A stretch of DNA of 64,000 nt from Candidatus Nosocomiicoccus stercorigallinarum (GTDB lineage: Bacteria > Bacillota > Bacilli > Staphylococcales > Salinicoccaceae). Positions 1 to 9,530 of the stretch are shown here, one piece after another. The notes under the pieces were generated by a model, which had not been told where the DNA came from, searched no databases, and worked only from the letters and a program-made list of their open reading frames with translations. Position 1 is the stretch's first letter; the number at the start of each line of letters is the position of its first letter. The DNA is taken from contig DWXM01000007.1 in assembly GCA_019119225.1 (NCBI GenBank), positions 1 through 64,000 of the forward strand, written 5' to 3'. The position numbers and the translations under genes are program-made.

Positions 1-104
1 TTGATTTCTTTTTTAATTTCACTTAATCTTTTCGCTGGACTTCCTAAATTCAACTCGTCATACATCATTTCAATAAACTCTGTTGCTTGTTTAAATAGCT
101 CCAT
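1..104 (-). CDS. nos: Nitric oxide synthase oxygenase, N-terminal fragment (runs off window)
   Basis: Reverse complement reads MELFKQATEFIEMMYDELNLGSPAKRLSEIKKEI..., resembling the N-terminus of bacterial NOS (S. aureus MLFKEAQAFIENMYKE...KRLHDIELEI). Confidence 0.7.
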   Translation of the reverse strand, partial: MELFKQATEFIEMMYDELNLGSPAKRLSEIKKEI

Positions 105-228
105 ACAATCGTTCCTAACATTATCTATTCAATTATTATGTTACACGAGAATAGACATTTATACATTAAAAACATGGTTAAAGTGTACTCAAAGTGACTC
201 TATTAATATAATTAATTAATAATAACAA

Positions 229-259
229 AAGAAGCCACAACATCAAATGTTGTGGCTTC
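229..259 (-). terminator. Intrinsic terminator downstream of HMA protein
   Basis: GAAGCCACAACATcaaATGTTGTGGCTTC hairpin flanked by T/A runs. Confidence 0.8.
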
Positions 260-268
260 TCCTTTTTA

Positions 269-490
269 TTAAGCTTCTTTAACTTTAAGTACTTCGTAAC
301 CAAGTTTTTCAATGATACTCTTCAATCCTTCAGAGGTTACTTTATCCGAATCGTACTCAACCTTTGCTTTACTTGCGTTAAACATGAGTTTTGCTGATTT
401 AACACCTTCCGTTTTACTGAGTGCACCTTCTATCTTTTTAATACATGTCGGACAACTTAACGTTTCTAATTGCATCGTTACTTTACTCAT
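269..490 (-). CDS. Heavy-metal-associated (HMA/CopZ-like) domain protein
   Basis: 73 aa with CPTC metal-binding motif and HMA fold pattern. Confidence 0.85.
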   Translation of the reverse strand: MSKVTMQLETLSCPTCIKKIEGALSKTEGVKSAKLMFNASKAKVEYDSDKVTSEGLKSIIEKLGYEVLKVKEA

Positions 491-577
491 TTTAAATTCC
501 TCCTATAATTTGTTTCTCTTATCTTCTAACTTAATTGTATCTTGGTCATTCATTTTAATAATTGACATAGATCAATT

Positions 578-2431
578 TTACGGTCTAAATTTGATCAACC
601 TCATTGCATTTAGAATAACAATCAGTACACTTGCTTCATGTGCGAACATTCCAATGGCTAAGTTTACTCCACCCATCAGTACTCCAACGAGTAGTAAGAC
701 CACTGTAACAAGAGCAATTATAATATTTTGTTTCATATTTCGTATTGCTGCTTTAGAGAGTGAGAATGCGTGAGCATACTGGTTTAATTTATCAGCCATC
801 AGGACTACATCTGCTGTTTCCATTGAAATGTCTGTGCCACCTTTACCCATCGCAAGACCAACATCTGCAGTCGCAATTGCAGGGGCATCATTAATACCGT
901 CTCCTGCCATCGAAATTATTCGTCCTTCATCTTTTAAACGTTTCACATGTCTAACTTTATCTTCTGGGAGTAGCTCTGCATGTACTTCATCAATGTTAAG
1001 CTCTTGTGCAACAGCCTGGGCAGTATGATGATTATCTCCAGTTAGCATGACAATATGTTTAATACCTTTATCTCTCATCATTTCTAATGCATCTTTTGCA
1101 TCGTCACGTATCTTATCAGCTATAGATATAACTGCTCTTATTTCTGAATTAACTGATGCAAATATTACAGTATTTCCATTTTTCTCACGTTCAACAACAT
1201 AAGCTTCAACATCCGACGGAATCACAATATTATTTTCTAACATCATATTTCTATTGCCCGCGATAATATTAAGGTCGTTAATATTGCCGTTAATACCTCG
1301 TCCTTTTACACCGCTCGCATCTTTCATCTTATACAAATTTAAGTCTGTTCTTTTTTCTGCATATTCTACTATAGCTCGACCTAAATGATGTTCAGAGGCT
1401 GTTTCAAGTTTTCCTATTAGTCCTAGAAGTTCTGTTTCATCACCGCTATAAACTTTAAAATCCGTCACTTCTGGACGACCTTTTGTCAAAGTTCCCGTCT
1501 TATCAAATACAAGAGTATCTACTTTAGATAGCTTTTCAATGATCTCTCCACCTTTAATCAACGAACCATTTTTAGCACCGTTTCCAATTGCTGCTACATT
1601 AGATACTGGTGCACCAATGACTAATGCGCCAGGGCATGCAATAACTAAAAATGTAATTGATAAGTGTAAGTCTCTCGTAATTATCCAAACAAGAATTGAT
1701 AATACTAAAACGCCTGGTGTGTAATACTGGGCGAATCGATCTAAAAATCTTTCCGCATTAGATTTAGTATCTTGAGCCTCTTCAACAAGTTCAATAATTT
1801 TAGAAAACGTAGTGTCATCTCCAACTTTTTCCGCTTCAATTTCTAAATATCCTGAATCTAAAATTGTTCCACTAAACACTTGATCACCCGGTGTCTTAGA
1901 AATAAGTACTGATTCACCACTTATCGCTGCTTCATTCACTTCAGCATCACCTTTTAAGACTTTACCGTCCACCGAAATCATCCCGCCTGGTAGAACTGCT
2001 ATTCGGTTTCCAATGTCAACATCATCTACGTCGATTAACTCTCTGCTGCCGTCTTCAAGAATTAAGTTTGCTTCTTGTGGAGCCATCTCGGTCAATTCTT
2101 TAATTGATGACCGTGTTCTCTCAAGTGTTCTGGCTTCTAAGTAACTACCAAAGAGAAATAAAAATGTAACGACAGAGGCTTCGACATACTCTCCTATAAA
2201 TAACGCTCCAATAACAGCGATTGATACTAGCATTTCTATACTAAAGAGTTTCATCCTTATTGCTTGATATGCCTTGATTCCGATAGGAAACATCGCGAGA
2301 ATTGTTGCGAGTATGAGTGAGTTATTTCCTAAGTTAGTCATATCGCTAAATCTTAATACTAAACCAACAACGATAAGAACGAATGAGATAAGCGTTATTT
2401 TATTTTCATGCCTAAATATGAATTTAATCAT
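578..2431 (-). CDS. Heavy metal translocating P1B-type ATPase
   Basis: DKTGTLTKG, GDGINDAPA, HHLGRAI motifs; TM motif ACPGALVIGAPVS (CPG variant); no fused N-terminal HMA. Confidence 0.93.
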   Translation of the reverse strand: MIKFIFRHENKITLISFVLIVVGLVLRFSDMTNLGNNSLILATILAMFPIGIKAYQAIRMKLFSIEMLVSIAVIGALFIGEYVEASVVTFLFLFGSYLEARTLERTRSSIKELTEMAPQEANLILEDGSRELIDVDDVDIGNRIAVLPGGMISVDGKVLKGDAEVNEAAISGESVLISKTPGDQVFSGTILDSGYLEIEAEKVGDDTTFSKIIELVEEAQDTKSNAERFLDRFAQYYTPGVLVLSILVWIITRDLHLSITFLVIACPGALVIGAPVSNVAAIGNGAKNGSLIKGGEIIEKLSKVDTLVFDKTGTLTKGRPEVTDFKVYSGDETELLGLIGKLETASEHHLGRAIVEYAEKRTDLNLYKMKDASGVKGRGINGNINDLNIIAGNRNMMLENNIVIPSDVEAYVVEREKNGNTVIFASVNSEIRAVISIADKIRDDAKDALEMMRDKGIKHIVMLTGDNHHTAQAVAQELNIDEVHAELLPEDKVRHVKRLKDEGRIISMAGDGINDAPAIATADVGLAMGKGGTDISMETADVVLMADKLNQYAHAFSLSKAAIRNMKQNIIIALVTVVLLLVGVLMGGVNLAIGMFAHEASVLIVILNAMRLIKFRP

Positions 2432-2506
2432 TGTAAGACTCCTTTCAATTTTTAATGTGCCGTCTCATTTCACTTATAATGCTACAGTGTTATCCGTCAT
2501 TAAAAA

Positions 2507-2520
2507 TTGACCGGCGTCAA
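2507..2520. promoter_or_regulatory. Crp/Fnr-family binding site (TTGA-N6-TCAA) upstream of P-type ATPase
   Basis: TTGACCGGCGTCAA between crp-family gene and ATPase gene. Confidence 0.5.
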
Positions 2521-2526
2521 GAAATG

Positions 2527-2553
2527 AAAAAGCCTCCGAAATTCGGAGACTTT
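2527..2553 (-). terminator. Intrinsic terminator of Crp/Fnr gene
   Basis: GCCTCCGAAaTTCGGAGac hairpin with T-run on minus strand. Confidence 0.7.
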
Positions 2554-2566
2554 TATATCAATACGT

Positions 2567-3211
2567 TTATTTTAAAATATCATACGTTTTATTATTTACT
2601 TTTCTAACATATCCTTCTTGTTCTAATTTTTTAAAAGTACGAGTTAGGGTTTCCGGTTGCATACTCAAATACGATGCAAGATTTCTTTTTGTCATATTGA
2701 GAATTAGCTGACTTCCTTTACTATGCGTTCTAATGTATTCTATCAATTTTTCTTTACTGTTCAGTAAAGAGATATTTGTCGTCAGAGATTCAGACTCGTT
2801 TAATCGCTCAGCAAAACTTTCAATAATTTTCACACTAATATCGGGATACTTTTTCATTAAATCATAAATATCCTCTCGATTTATTCGACATATTTCAGCA
2901 TCTTCAAGCACTTCTGCATATGATTGACTTTGATTATCGTCGCTAAAGAGCGATAATTCTCCTGTAAAATCACTATGAGTGAGTACTCTGATAAGCTGTT
3001 CCTCCCCGCTATCATTCAATCTATAAATACGCACTTTCCCTTTATGTATGACGTATAAAGAAGATGATGTCTCACCAGCCATAAAAAGGAATTCTCCTTT
3101 TTTCATCTTTTGATGATTTACCGTATGAAAAACTTCTTCGAGTTCATTAAATTCAAGATGACTAAAGATAGGAACTTTACTGACACATCGTTCATGACCG
3201 TATAATGCCAT
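2567..3211 (-). CDS. Crp/Fnr family transcriptional regulator
   Basis: cNMP-binding-like N-terminal domain and C-terminal HTH (MTKRNLASYLSMQPETLTRTFKKLE). Confidence 0.9.
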   Translation of the reverse strand: MALYGHERCVSKVPIFSHLEFNELEEVFHTVNHQKMKKGEFLFMAGETSSSLYVIHKGKVRIYRLNDSGEEQLIRVLTHSDFTGELSLFSDDNQSQSYAEVLEDAEICRINREDIYDLMKKYPDISVKIIESFAERLNESESLTTNISLLNSKEKLIEYIRTHSKGSQLILNMTKRNLASYLSMQPETLTRTFKKLEQEGYVRKVNNKTYDILK

Positions 3212-3327
3212 CTGATATCTCCTTACTTCTTATATTTATTTCAATTATATCATGAGTAAATTTATAATATATAAATATAAAATTCATGTTAAAATTGATG
3301 CTGATTATGCAAAGATTGGGGATTATT

Positions 3328-3900
3328 ATGGCGAAACTTTATTACCGTTACGGTACAATGCAAAGTAATAAAAGTAATCAAATTATCACGACTCATCATC
3401 AATATACGACTCAAGGTAAGCGATGCTTGGCGTATACGACACCGATTGATTCAAGAAGTGGTTATAAAAGAATAAAATCTAGAATTGGCTTAGAACTCGA
3501 AGCAGAGTATGTGACTGATGATATCTTTGAAACAGTTAAAAAAGAGAATGAGAAAGAAAAGGTCTTTGCTGTTTTGATCGATGAAGCTCAATTTTTATCG
3601 AAAAAAGATATTCATAATTTAAGCGATATTCCAGACTTACTCGACATTCCTGTTATTGCTTTTGGTTTAAAAACCGACTTTAGAAATAATTTGTTCGAAG
3701 GCAGTCGTGCATTACTTGAACTCGCTGATGCTATTGACGAATTAAAAACAGTTTGTCAATTCTGTAATAAAAAAGCAACATTAAATATGAGATTACATAA
3801 TAACGTTCCGACGAATGTCGGTGAAACGATTCAAATTGGTGACGAAGAATATGTTCCTGTATGTCGTAAGTGCTATAAAGAACGGTTAGACTTAGTATAG
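3328..3900 (+). CDS. tdk: Thymidine kinase (E. coli-type)
   Basis: MAKLYYRYGTMQSNKS..., LIDEAQFL, FGLKTDFR, zinc-binding CxxC pairs; ATG at 3328 preferred over track start. Confidence 0.88.
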   Translation: MAKLYYRYGTMQSNKSNQIITTHHQYTTQGKRCLAYTTPIDSRSGYKRIKSRIGLELEAEYVTDDIFETVKKENEKEKVFAVLIDEAQFLSKKDIHNLSDIPDLLDIPVIAFGLKTDFRNNLFEGSRALLELADAIDELKTVCQFCNKKATLNMRLHNNVPTNVGETIQIGDEEYVPVCRKCYKERLDLV

Positions 3901-3920
3901 TAAAATTATATATCATTAAA

Positions 3921-3957
3921 TTAAAAGAGAGAACATTTACATGTTCTCTCTTTTCTA
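3921..3957. terminator. Bidirectional terminator between tdk and NRAMP gene
   Basis: GAGAGAACAttTACATGTTCTCTC hairpin plus T-run. Confidence 0.75.
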
Positions 3958-3969
3958 GTTTATAATATT

Positions 3970-5184
3970 TTAACCATTCCAAAGTTGTGCAAGGCCTTCA
4001 AGTGATAGAACGCCTGCTACTGCAGTAACAATAACTGCTACAATTCCAAATATAATCCAAGTTGTTGGATGTTTGTAGTCTCCAACGATACTCTTTTTTC
4101 TAGATGCAAGTAGTATCGCACCAAGTGTTATTGGTAAAATTAAACCGTTGAATGCACCTGCCAATATAAGTAGTGTAACAGGTCTACCAATGAATACAAA
4201 AACAATTGTCGATGCTAAAATGAATCCTACGATGATGAGGTTGTTGTGCTTATCAAACACTTTTCCAAATCCGCGTAAGAAACTCGCACTCGTATATGCC
4301 GCACCAATTACTGATGATAGTGCTGCAGCGAGTAGTACAACACCGAACACTTTTTGTCCAACGTCACCAAGCGCAAATTGGAATACTGACGCCGGTGGAT
4401 TATCTGGATCTAATACTGCACCCTGAGCAAGTACACCAAGTACTGCTAAAAATAGTAACGCACGCATCACACCTGTAGTGATAATTCCGTAATTTGCTGC
4501 TTTTGACACAAAACGTAAGTTTTCTTTACCAGTCATACCAGCTTCAATTAAACGGTGCGCACCTGCAAAAGTAATATAACCACCAACTGACCCACCAACA
4601 ATAGTAACGATTGGTAATAACATTGAGAGAGGTTCTTCTGGAACTATTGTTCGAAGTGCCGCTTCCCCAAGATCAGGTTTTGATTTAATCGCAACGAATA
4701 ATACGATTAAAATCATCAGTACACCGAGAAATTGTGTCACAATGTCCATAACGGCACGACCATTTTTAATTAGAAAAATGATAATCGCAAATACTCCAGT
4801 AATCGCTGCACCGATGCGAACATCCCAGCCAAATATCGCATTAAATCCGAGTCCTGCACCCGCAACGTTACCAATGTTGAATGCAAATCCTCCAAGAACT
4901 ATTAAAATCGAAATAAAAGTTCCTAAGCCACGAAACACTTCGTTCGCGACATCTTGTCCGCGTTTCCCACTGATTGATAAGACACGCCATATGTTTGATT
5001 GTGCACCAATATCAATGATGATTGATATTAAAATTGCGAATCCAAAACTCGCTAAAAACTGTTCAGTAAAAACAGTGGTTTGTGTTAAGAATGCTGGACC
5101 AATCGAAGACGTGGCCATTAAGAATACTGCACCAAATAGCAGTCTACGCTGTGCAGCGGTTAATTTTTGTTTTTCATTTTGCAT
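3970..5184 (-). CDS. NRAMP family transporter (YcsG-like)
   Basis: Multi-TM protein with NRAMP-like features, adjacent to pxpA as in B. subtilis ycsF-ycsG. Confidence 0.8.
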   Translation of the reverse strand: MQNEKQKLTAAQRRLLFGAVFLMATSSIGPAFLTQTTVFTEQFLASFGFAILISIIIDIGAQSNIWRVLSISGKRGQDVANEVFRGLGTFISILIVLGGFAFNIGNVAGAGLGFNAIFGWDVRIGAAITGVFAIIIFLIKNGRAVMDIVTQFLGVLMILIVLFVAIKSKPDLGEAALRTIVPEEPLSMLLPIVTIVGGSVGGYITFAGAHRLIEAGMTGKENLRFVSKAANYGIITTGVMRALLFLAVLGVLAQGAVLDPDNPPASVFQFALGDVGQKVFGVVLLAAALSSVIGAAYTSASFLRGFGKVFDKHNNLIIVGFILASTIVFVFIGRPVTLLILAGAFNGLILPITLGAILLASRKKSIVGDYKHPTTWIIFGIVAVIVTAVAGVLSLEGLAQLWNG

Positions 5185-5205
5185 AATTTCACTCCCTCTG
5201 AGTTA

Positions 5206-5973
5206 TTACATTTTTTTGACTTCAATTCCTTTCGCTTCTAAAGCTTTTTTAATTTCTTTTACAAATTGTAATGCTTTTTCTCCATCACCATGGACACAGA
5301 TACTATCTGCTTTAATATCGATATCTTTACCATCGATTGTTTCAACTTTTCCCTCTGTTATCATACGAATACCGCGTTCAACTGCGAGTTTACTATCGGT
5401 AATCATCGCACCTTCTTTACGTCTAGACACAAGTGTCCCGTCGTTTTCATATGCACGATCTAAAAATACCTCGTGAACGACTTCTAAGCCCATTTCTTCT
5501 CCTGCTTTTACGAGATTATTTTCTGATAGCCCCATCAATTTTAAGTTTGGATTGAAGTCTTTAACTGCTTGTGCGATTACTCGTGCAAGATTCTCGTCAG
5601 TAAATGTTGCGTTGTATAATGCACCGTGTGGTTTAACGTGGTTCATTTCAACACCTACTGTTCTCGCGATACCGTCAAGTGCAGAAAGTTGATACAATAC
5701 CATACTATAAATTTCTTCGTTTGTACAGTCCATATATCTACGTCCAAATCCTTCTTTATCTGGAAACCCCGGATGTGCACCGAGTCCAACTCTGGATTCT
5801 TTAATTAGTTTGACTGTTTCTAACATTACTTTTGGATCACTTGCGTGAAATCCACATGCGACGTTTGCTGATGAAATTAACGGAATAATCTTTTCGTCAT
5901 TTCCAATTATATAGTTACCAAAACTTTCACCTAAATCGGCATTTACGTCAACACTTAAAGTCATTATTATCAC
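5206..5973 (-). CDS. pxpA: 5-oxoprolinase subunit A (LamB/YcsF family)
   Basis: VDVNADLGESFGNY...NVACGFHASDP...GAHPGFPD. Confidence 0.95.
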   Translation of the reverse strand: MIIMTLSVDVNADLGESFGNYIIGNDEKIIPLISSANVACGFHASDPKVMLETVKLIKESRVGLGAHPGFPDKEGFGRRYMDCTNEEIYSMVLYQLSALDGIARTVGVEMNHVKPHGALYNATFTDENLARVIAQAVKDFNPNLKLMGLSENNLVKAGEEMGLEVVHEVFLDRAYENDGTLVSRRKEGAMITDSKLAVERGIRMITEGKVETIDGKDIDIKADSICVHGDGEKALQFVKEIKKALEAKGIEVKKM

Positions 5974-7322
5974 TCCGTATCGATAATATTTTCTTCGTAA
6001 ATAAATTTGATATCGTAATCATTCGCAATCACTTTTTGATGTGAGAGTAAGAAAAATTGGAAGTCTAAATTTGTTTTAATCGGCTCGATCACGGTTTCAC
6101 CGATAACAAGTTTTAGTTTCGCGAGTGCTGATGCACGGTCTTTATCTCTTACGACTAGTTTTGCGACCATTGAGTCATAATACGGTGGAATTGAATATCC
6201 TGTGTATAAATGTGAGTCAATACGCACATTACGACCAAGTCCAAAATGAAGGTATTCAATTTTACCTGGTGACGGCCTAAAGTTATGCATTGGATCTTCA
6301 GCGTTAATACGCGCTTCAATCGCATGACCATTTAATACAACGTCATCTTGAGTGAATCCAATTTCACCATCATAAGCCACCATAATTTGTGCTTTTATAA
6401 TGTCTTTATCTGTCACTTCTTCAGTAATCGTATGTTCAACTTGAATACGTGTATTCATTTCGATGAAGTAAAACTTCTTCTCTTCTTCGACATATAAATA
6501 TTCAACTGTTCCAGCACCACGATATTTTAACTGTTTCATTGCGTCTCGTGTTGTTTCAGTAATGTATTTACGTTCTTCATCTGACAAGATCGCTGCAGGT
6601 GCTTCTTCTAATAGTTTTTGGTTATTACGCTGAATTGAACAGTCTCTTTCATATAAATGAACTGCGTCGCCTTTACCATCGCCTATGACTTGGACTTCAA
6701 TGTGTCTTGCTTTTTCGATAAATTTTTCAACGTAAAGTCTATCATCATTGAACGCATTTTTTGCTTCTTTTTTCGCATCGTAATATAACTTATCGACGTC
6801 TCTATCACTATAAGCAAAACGCATTCCTTTACCTCCACCACCAGAAACTGCTTTTATAACGAGTGGATAATTATATGTTTTGGCGATTTGCTTCACGTCG
6901 TCAGCTGAGTCAATGATTCCATCACTTCCTGGGATAACAGGAACTCCAACACTTGCCATCGTTTCACGTGCAATAGATTTATTACCCATTTTTTCCATCA
7001 TATCTGCTGTTGGTCCAATGAATATAAATCCAGCTTCTTCTACACGTCTTGCAAATTCTACAGATTCTGCTAGAAATCCGTATCCTGGGTGAATCGCGTC
7101 AGCACCTGATAGTTCCGCTGCTGTTAAAATCGCATCGATATTTAAGTAGCTATCGATACTTCTCGGACCCCCGATTGCATATGCTTCGTTCGCAATTGCG
7201 ACGTGAAGTGCGTCTTTATCTGCAGTTGAATACACTGCAACACTTGTCATATTCATTTCTTTTAACGTACGAATAATACGTACTGCAATTTCTCCGCGGT
7301 TTGCAATTAATACTTTTCTCAT
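5970..7322 (-). CDS. Biotin carboxylase (acetyl-CoA carboxylase AccC-like)
   Basis: MRKVLIANRGEIAVRIIRT, GGGGKGMR, MNTRIQVEHTITE. Confidence 0.93.
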   Translation of the reverse strand: MRKVLIANRGEIAVRIIRTLKEMNMTSVAVYSTADKDALHVAIANEAYAIGGPRSIDSYLNIDAILTAAELSGADAIHPGYGFLAESVEFARRVEEAGFIFIGPTADMMEKMGNKSIARETMASVGVPVIPGSDGIIDSADDVKQIAKTYNYPLVIKAVSGGGGKGMRFAYSDRDVDKLYYDAKKEAKNAFNDDRLYVEKFIEKARHIEVQVIGDGKGDAVHLYERDCSIQRNNQKLLEEAPAAILSDEERKYITETTRDAMKQLKYRGAGTVEYLYVEEEKKFYFIEMNTRIQVEHTITEEVTDKDIIKAQIMVAYDGEIGFTQDDVVLNGHAIEARINAEDPMHNFRPSPGKIEYLHFGLGRNVRIDSHLYTGYSIPPYYDSMVAKLVVRDKDRASALAKLKLVIGETVIEPIKTNLDFQFFLLSHQKVIANDYDIKFIYEENIIDTE

Positions 7323-7323
7323 A

Positions 7324-7770
7324 CTAATTACCCTCCGGCTCTACTAGAACGAGTACTTCTCCGAACTCTACATCTTCTCCATTTGCAACGACAATTTCTC
7401 TTACGATTCCAGAAACGTCTGATTTTAAGTCATTAAACATTTTCATTGCTTCAATATAACCAATTTGGTCTCCGACTTCAATACGATCTCCAACTTGAAT
7501 GAAGTTCTCACTACTGTGATCATCTTTTCTCGTATAGAACGTACCAATTTGTGGTGCAGTAATCTCCTTATACTTAGAAGGATCCGCTGGCTTATCTGTA
7601 GACTTACTTTCAGTAGGTTGTGCTGGTGCGACGACTGACTGGGTACTTCCTTTTGATGTGTTCGTATCTCTTTCTAAGTGTACTTTAACGTCGTCACTTT
7701 CAATTTTTAATACTGATAAATTTTCTTCATTTAATAATTGAATTAGTTCTTTTACTGTATTAATATCCAT
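7324..7770 (-). CDS. Biotin carboxyl carrier protein (AccB-like)
   Basis: C-terminal biotinyl motif EAMKM. Confidence 0.92.
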   Translation of the reverse strand: MDINTVKELIQLLNEENLSVLKIESDDVKVHLERDTNTSKGSTQSVVAPAQPTESKSTDKPADPSKYKEITAPQIGTFYTRKDDHSSENFIQVGDRIEVGDQIGYIEAMKMFNDLKSDVSGIVREIVVANGEDVEFGEVLVLVEPEGN

Positions 7771-8765
7771 TAAGAATTACCTCCGATTAATGTGTGAATA
7801 CGTTCTGATACTGGTCGTCTCACGTTACTAAATTCTTTTGTTGTACCGATAAATTCCTTATTTTTAATCGCACGTAGATGTTCTTTATATAGTTCGATTG
7901 CTTCTTCAACCTCAATTAATTTAAATTGAATCTTATCACCAGGTTTCTTTTGTGCAATCTTTTGAATATCAACTTTCGCAACCGTTGCGATTTTCGTGTA
8001 ACCTCCTGCAGTTTGGCGATCTGAAAGTAATATAATTGGCTTACCATTTTTTGGAATTTGAATGCTTCCAAAAAGAATTGTTTCACTAATAATATCGTGA
8101 CTTTCTGCTTCTACAGATTCACCATCTAAACGATATCCCATACGGTCACTATCTTTAGATACTGTATACTCACTATGGAAGAAGTTATCTAAGTTTTTCT
8201 CATCAAAATAGTCGTACTGCTGACCTTTAACTACTCGAATGACATTTGAAGTATCGATATCTTTTGTCACAACTTTATAACCATGACGCGCGAGTCCACC
8301 GTTTAAGTCAACAACGTCAAATGGCTGTAAAGGACGCCCGAAACCACCGATTTTACTTCTAGAATGCGTCGAATAACTTCCAAGCTCTGGCTTAATATCA
8401 AATCCACCTAAAAATGCAACGTATGTACGTACACCTTTACGCGCAACACCAAACTCTACAACGTCTCCTTTAATCAGGTCAATTGCAGCGCCAACTTTAT
8501 ATTCTTCATCATTAATAAGTAGTGGCATATCCGCACCTGCAGTACCAATTGTAACGTTACTTGTTACTTGGAATTTAGCACCTTTAAGTGTCATTTCTAA
8601 CACAGGTGTGTTTAAATCATTCCCAATAAGTTGATTGGCTAAGTAATAACTTTCATAGTCCATTGCGCCTGCTGGTGAGAACCCGAGTGATTCATATCCA
8701 AAACGACCTTCATCTTGAATTGTCGTATAAATACCAGGATGAATAATCTTAATTCCCATTTTCAC
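7770..8765 (-). CDS. pxpC: 5-oxoprolinase subunit C (AHS2/KipA family)
   Basis: GIYTTIQDEGRFGYESLGFSPAGAMD; SDRMGYRLDG; SDRQTAGGYTKIA. Confidence 0.95.
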   Translation of the reverse strand: MKMGIKIIHPGIYTTIQDEGRFGYESLGFSPAGAMDYESYYLANQLIGNDLNTPVLEMTLKGAKFQVTSNVTIGTAGADMPLLINDEEYKVGAAIDLIKGDVVEFGVARKGVRTYVAFLGGFDIKPELGSYSTHSRSKIGGFGRPLQPFDVVDLNGGLARHGYKVVTKDIDTSNVIRVVKGQQYDYFDEKNLDNFFHSEYTVSKDSDRMGYRLDGESVEAESHDIISETILFGSIQIPKNGKPIILLSDRQTAGGYTKIATVAKVDIQKIAQKKPGDKIQFKLIEVEEAIELYKEHLRAIKNKEFIGTTKEFSNVRRPVSERIHTLIGGNS

Positions 8766-9477
8766 TACCCCTTTCTGTCACTTTCGCTTTATATACGCCG
8801 TTACGATACTCTTCTGTAATTGTTTCATATTCTTCTTCACTAATTGCGCGAAATACAATGCGATCTCCCGCTTCATAAAGAATTGGATCTTTACGACGTT
8901 TATCGTATAACGGTACCGGTGTACGTCCGATAATGTTCCAGCCACCTGGACTATCAAACGGATACACTCCTGTTTGTTCTCCACCTATTCCTACAGAACC
9001 TCCAGGAATATTTGTTCTTGGATTATCTAATCGATCTTTAAATAGTTTTTCGTCTAGACCGCCAAGAAATGGAAAACCTGGCATAAACCCAAGCATAAAA
9101 ATATGATACTCTTTACCTGAATGTAACTCGATTAAGTCTTCTTCAGTAAATTCTTCTGATTCAAAACGCTCAACGTCCGGACCATATTCACCGCCATAAC
9201 ACACCGGAATTTCAACGACTTTATATGATAACTCTGAAGCATCGAGTGAGTCACTATCTACTTCTTTTAATTTCTTTTTTAACGTATTTACATTTGTATT
9301 TAAAATATCAAAATGAACTGTTAGTGACGTATAGGATGGTACAATTTCTTTAACACCTTTAAGCTTCCACGTTTCAATTAATGATTTTAAAAGCATTAAT
9401 TTTTGGTTTGTCTCAACATCAACAGTGTCACTAAGGTAAATCGTTAATGCATCTTCAGAAAACTGCTTAATTTCCAT
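8749..9477 (-). CDS. pxpB: 5-oxoprolinase subunit B (AHS1/KipI family)
   Basis: GYGGEYGPD-like, FMLGFMPGFPFLGGLDE, PGGSVGIGGEQTGVYPFDSPGGWNIIGRTP. Confidence 0.95.
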   Translation of the reverse strand: MEIKQFSEDALTIYLSDTVDVETNQKLMLLKSLIETWKLKGVKEIVPSYTSLTVHFDILNTNVNTLKKKLKEVDSDSLDASELSYKVVEIPVCYGGEYGPDVERFESEEFTEEDLIELHSGKEYHIFMLGFMPGFPFLGGLDEKLFKDRLDNPRTNIPGGSVGIGGEQTGVYPFDSPGGWNIIGRTPVPLYDKRRKDPILYEAGDRIVFRAISEEEYETITEEYRNGVYKAKVTERGSENGN

Positions 9478-9530
9478 GAGTCATACTCCTTCATCCTTAT
9501 TTCTCATCTTTTCTAAAATGTATCGAATAA

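Noticed and set aside
312-773. 153-aa plus-strand ORF (and similar antisense ORFs, e.g. 4742-5476, 33279-33815, 1-219)
   Set aside because: Antisense to well-supported genes (HMA/ATPase, NRAMP/pxpA, mscS/parB, nos), with no Shine-Dalgarno or family signal; typical shadow ORFs.
6960-6975. Possible parS site CGTTTCACGTGCAATA
   Set aside because: Three mismatches to TGTTTCACGTGAAACA and inside a coding gene; not reliable.
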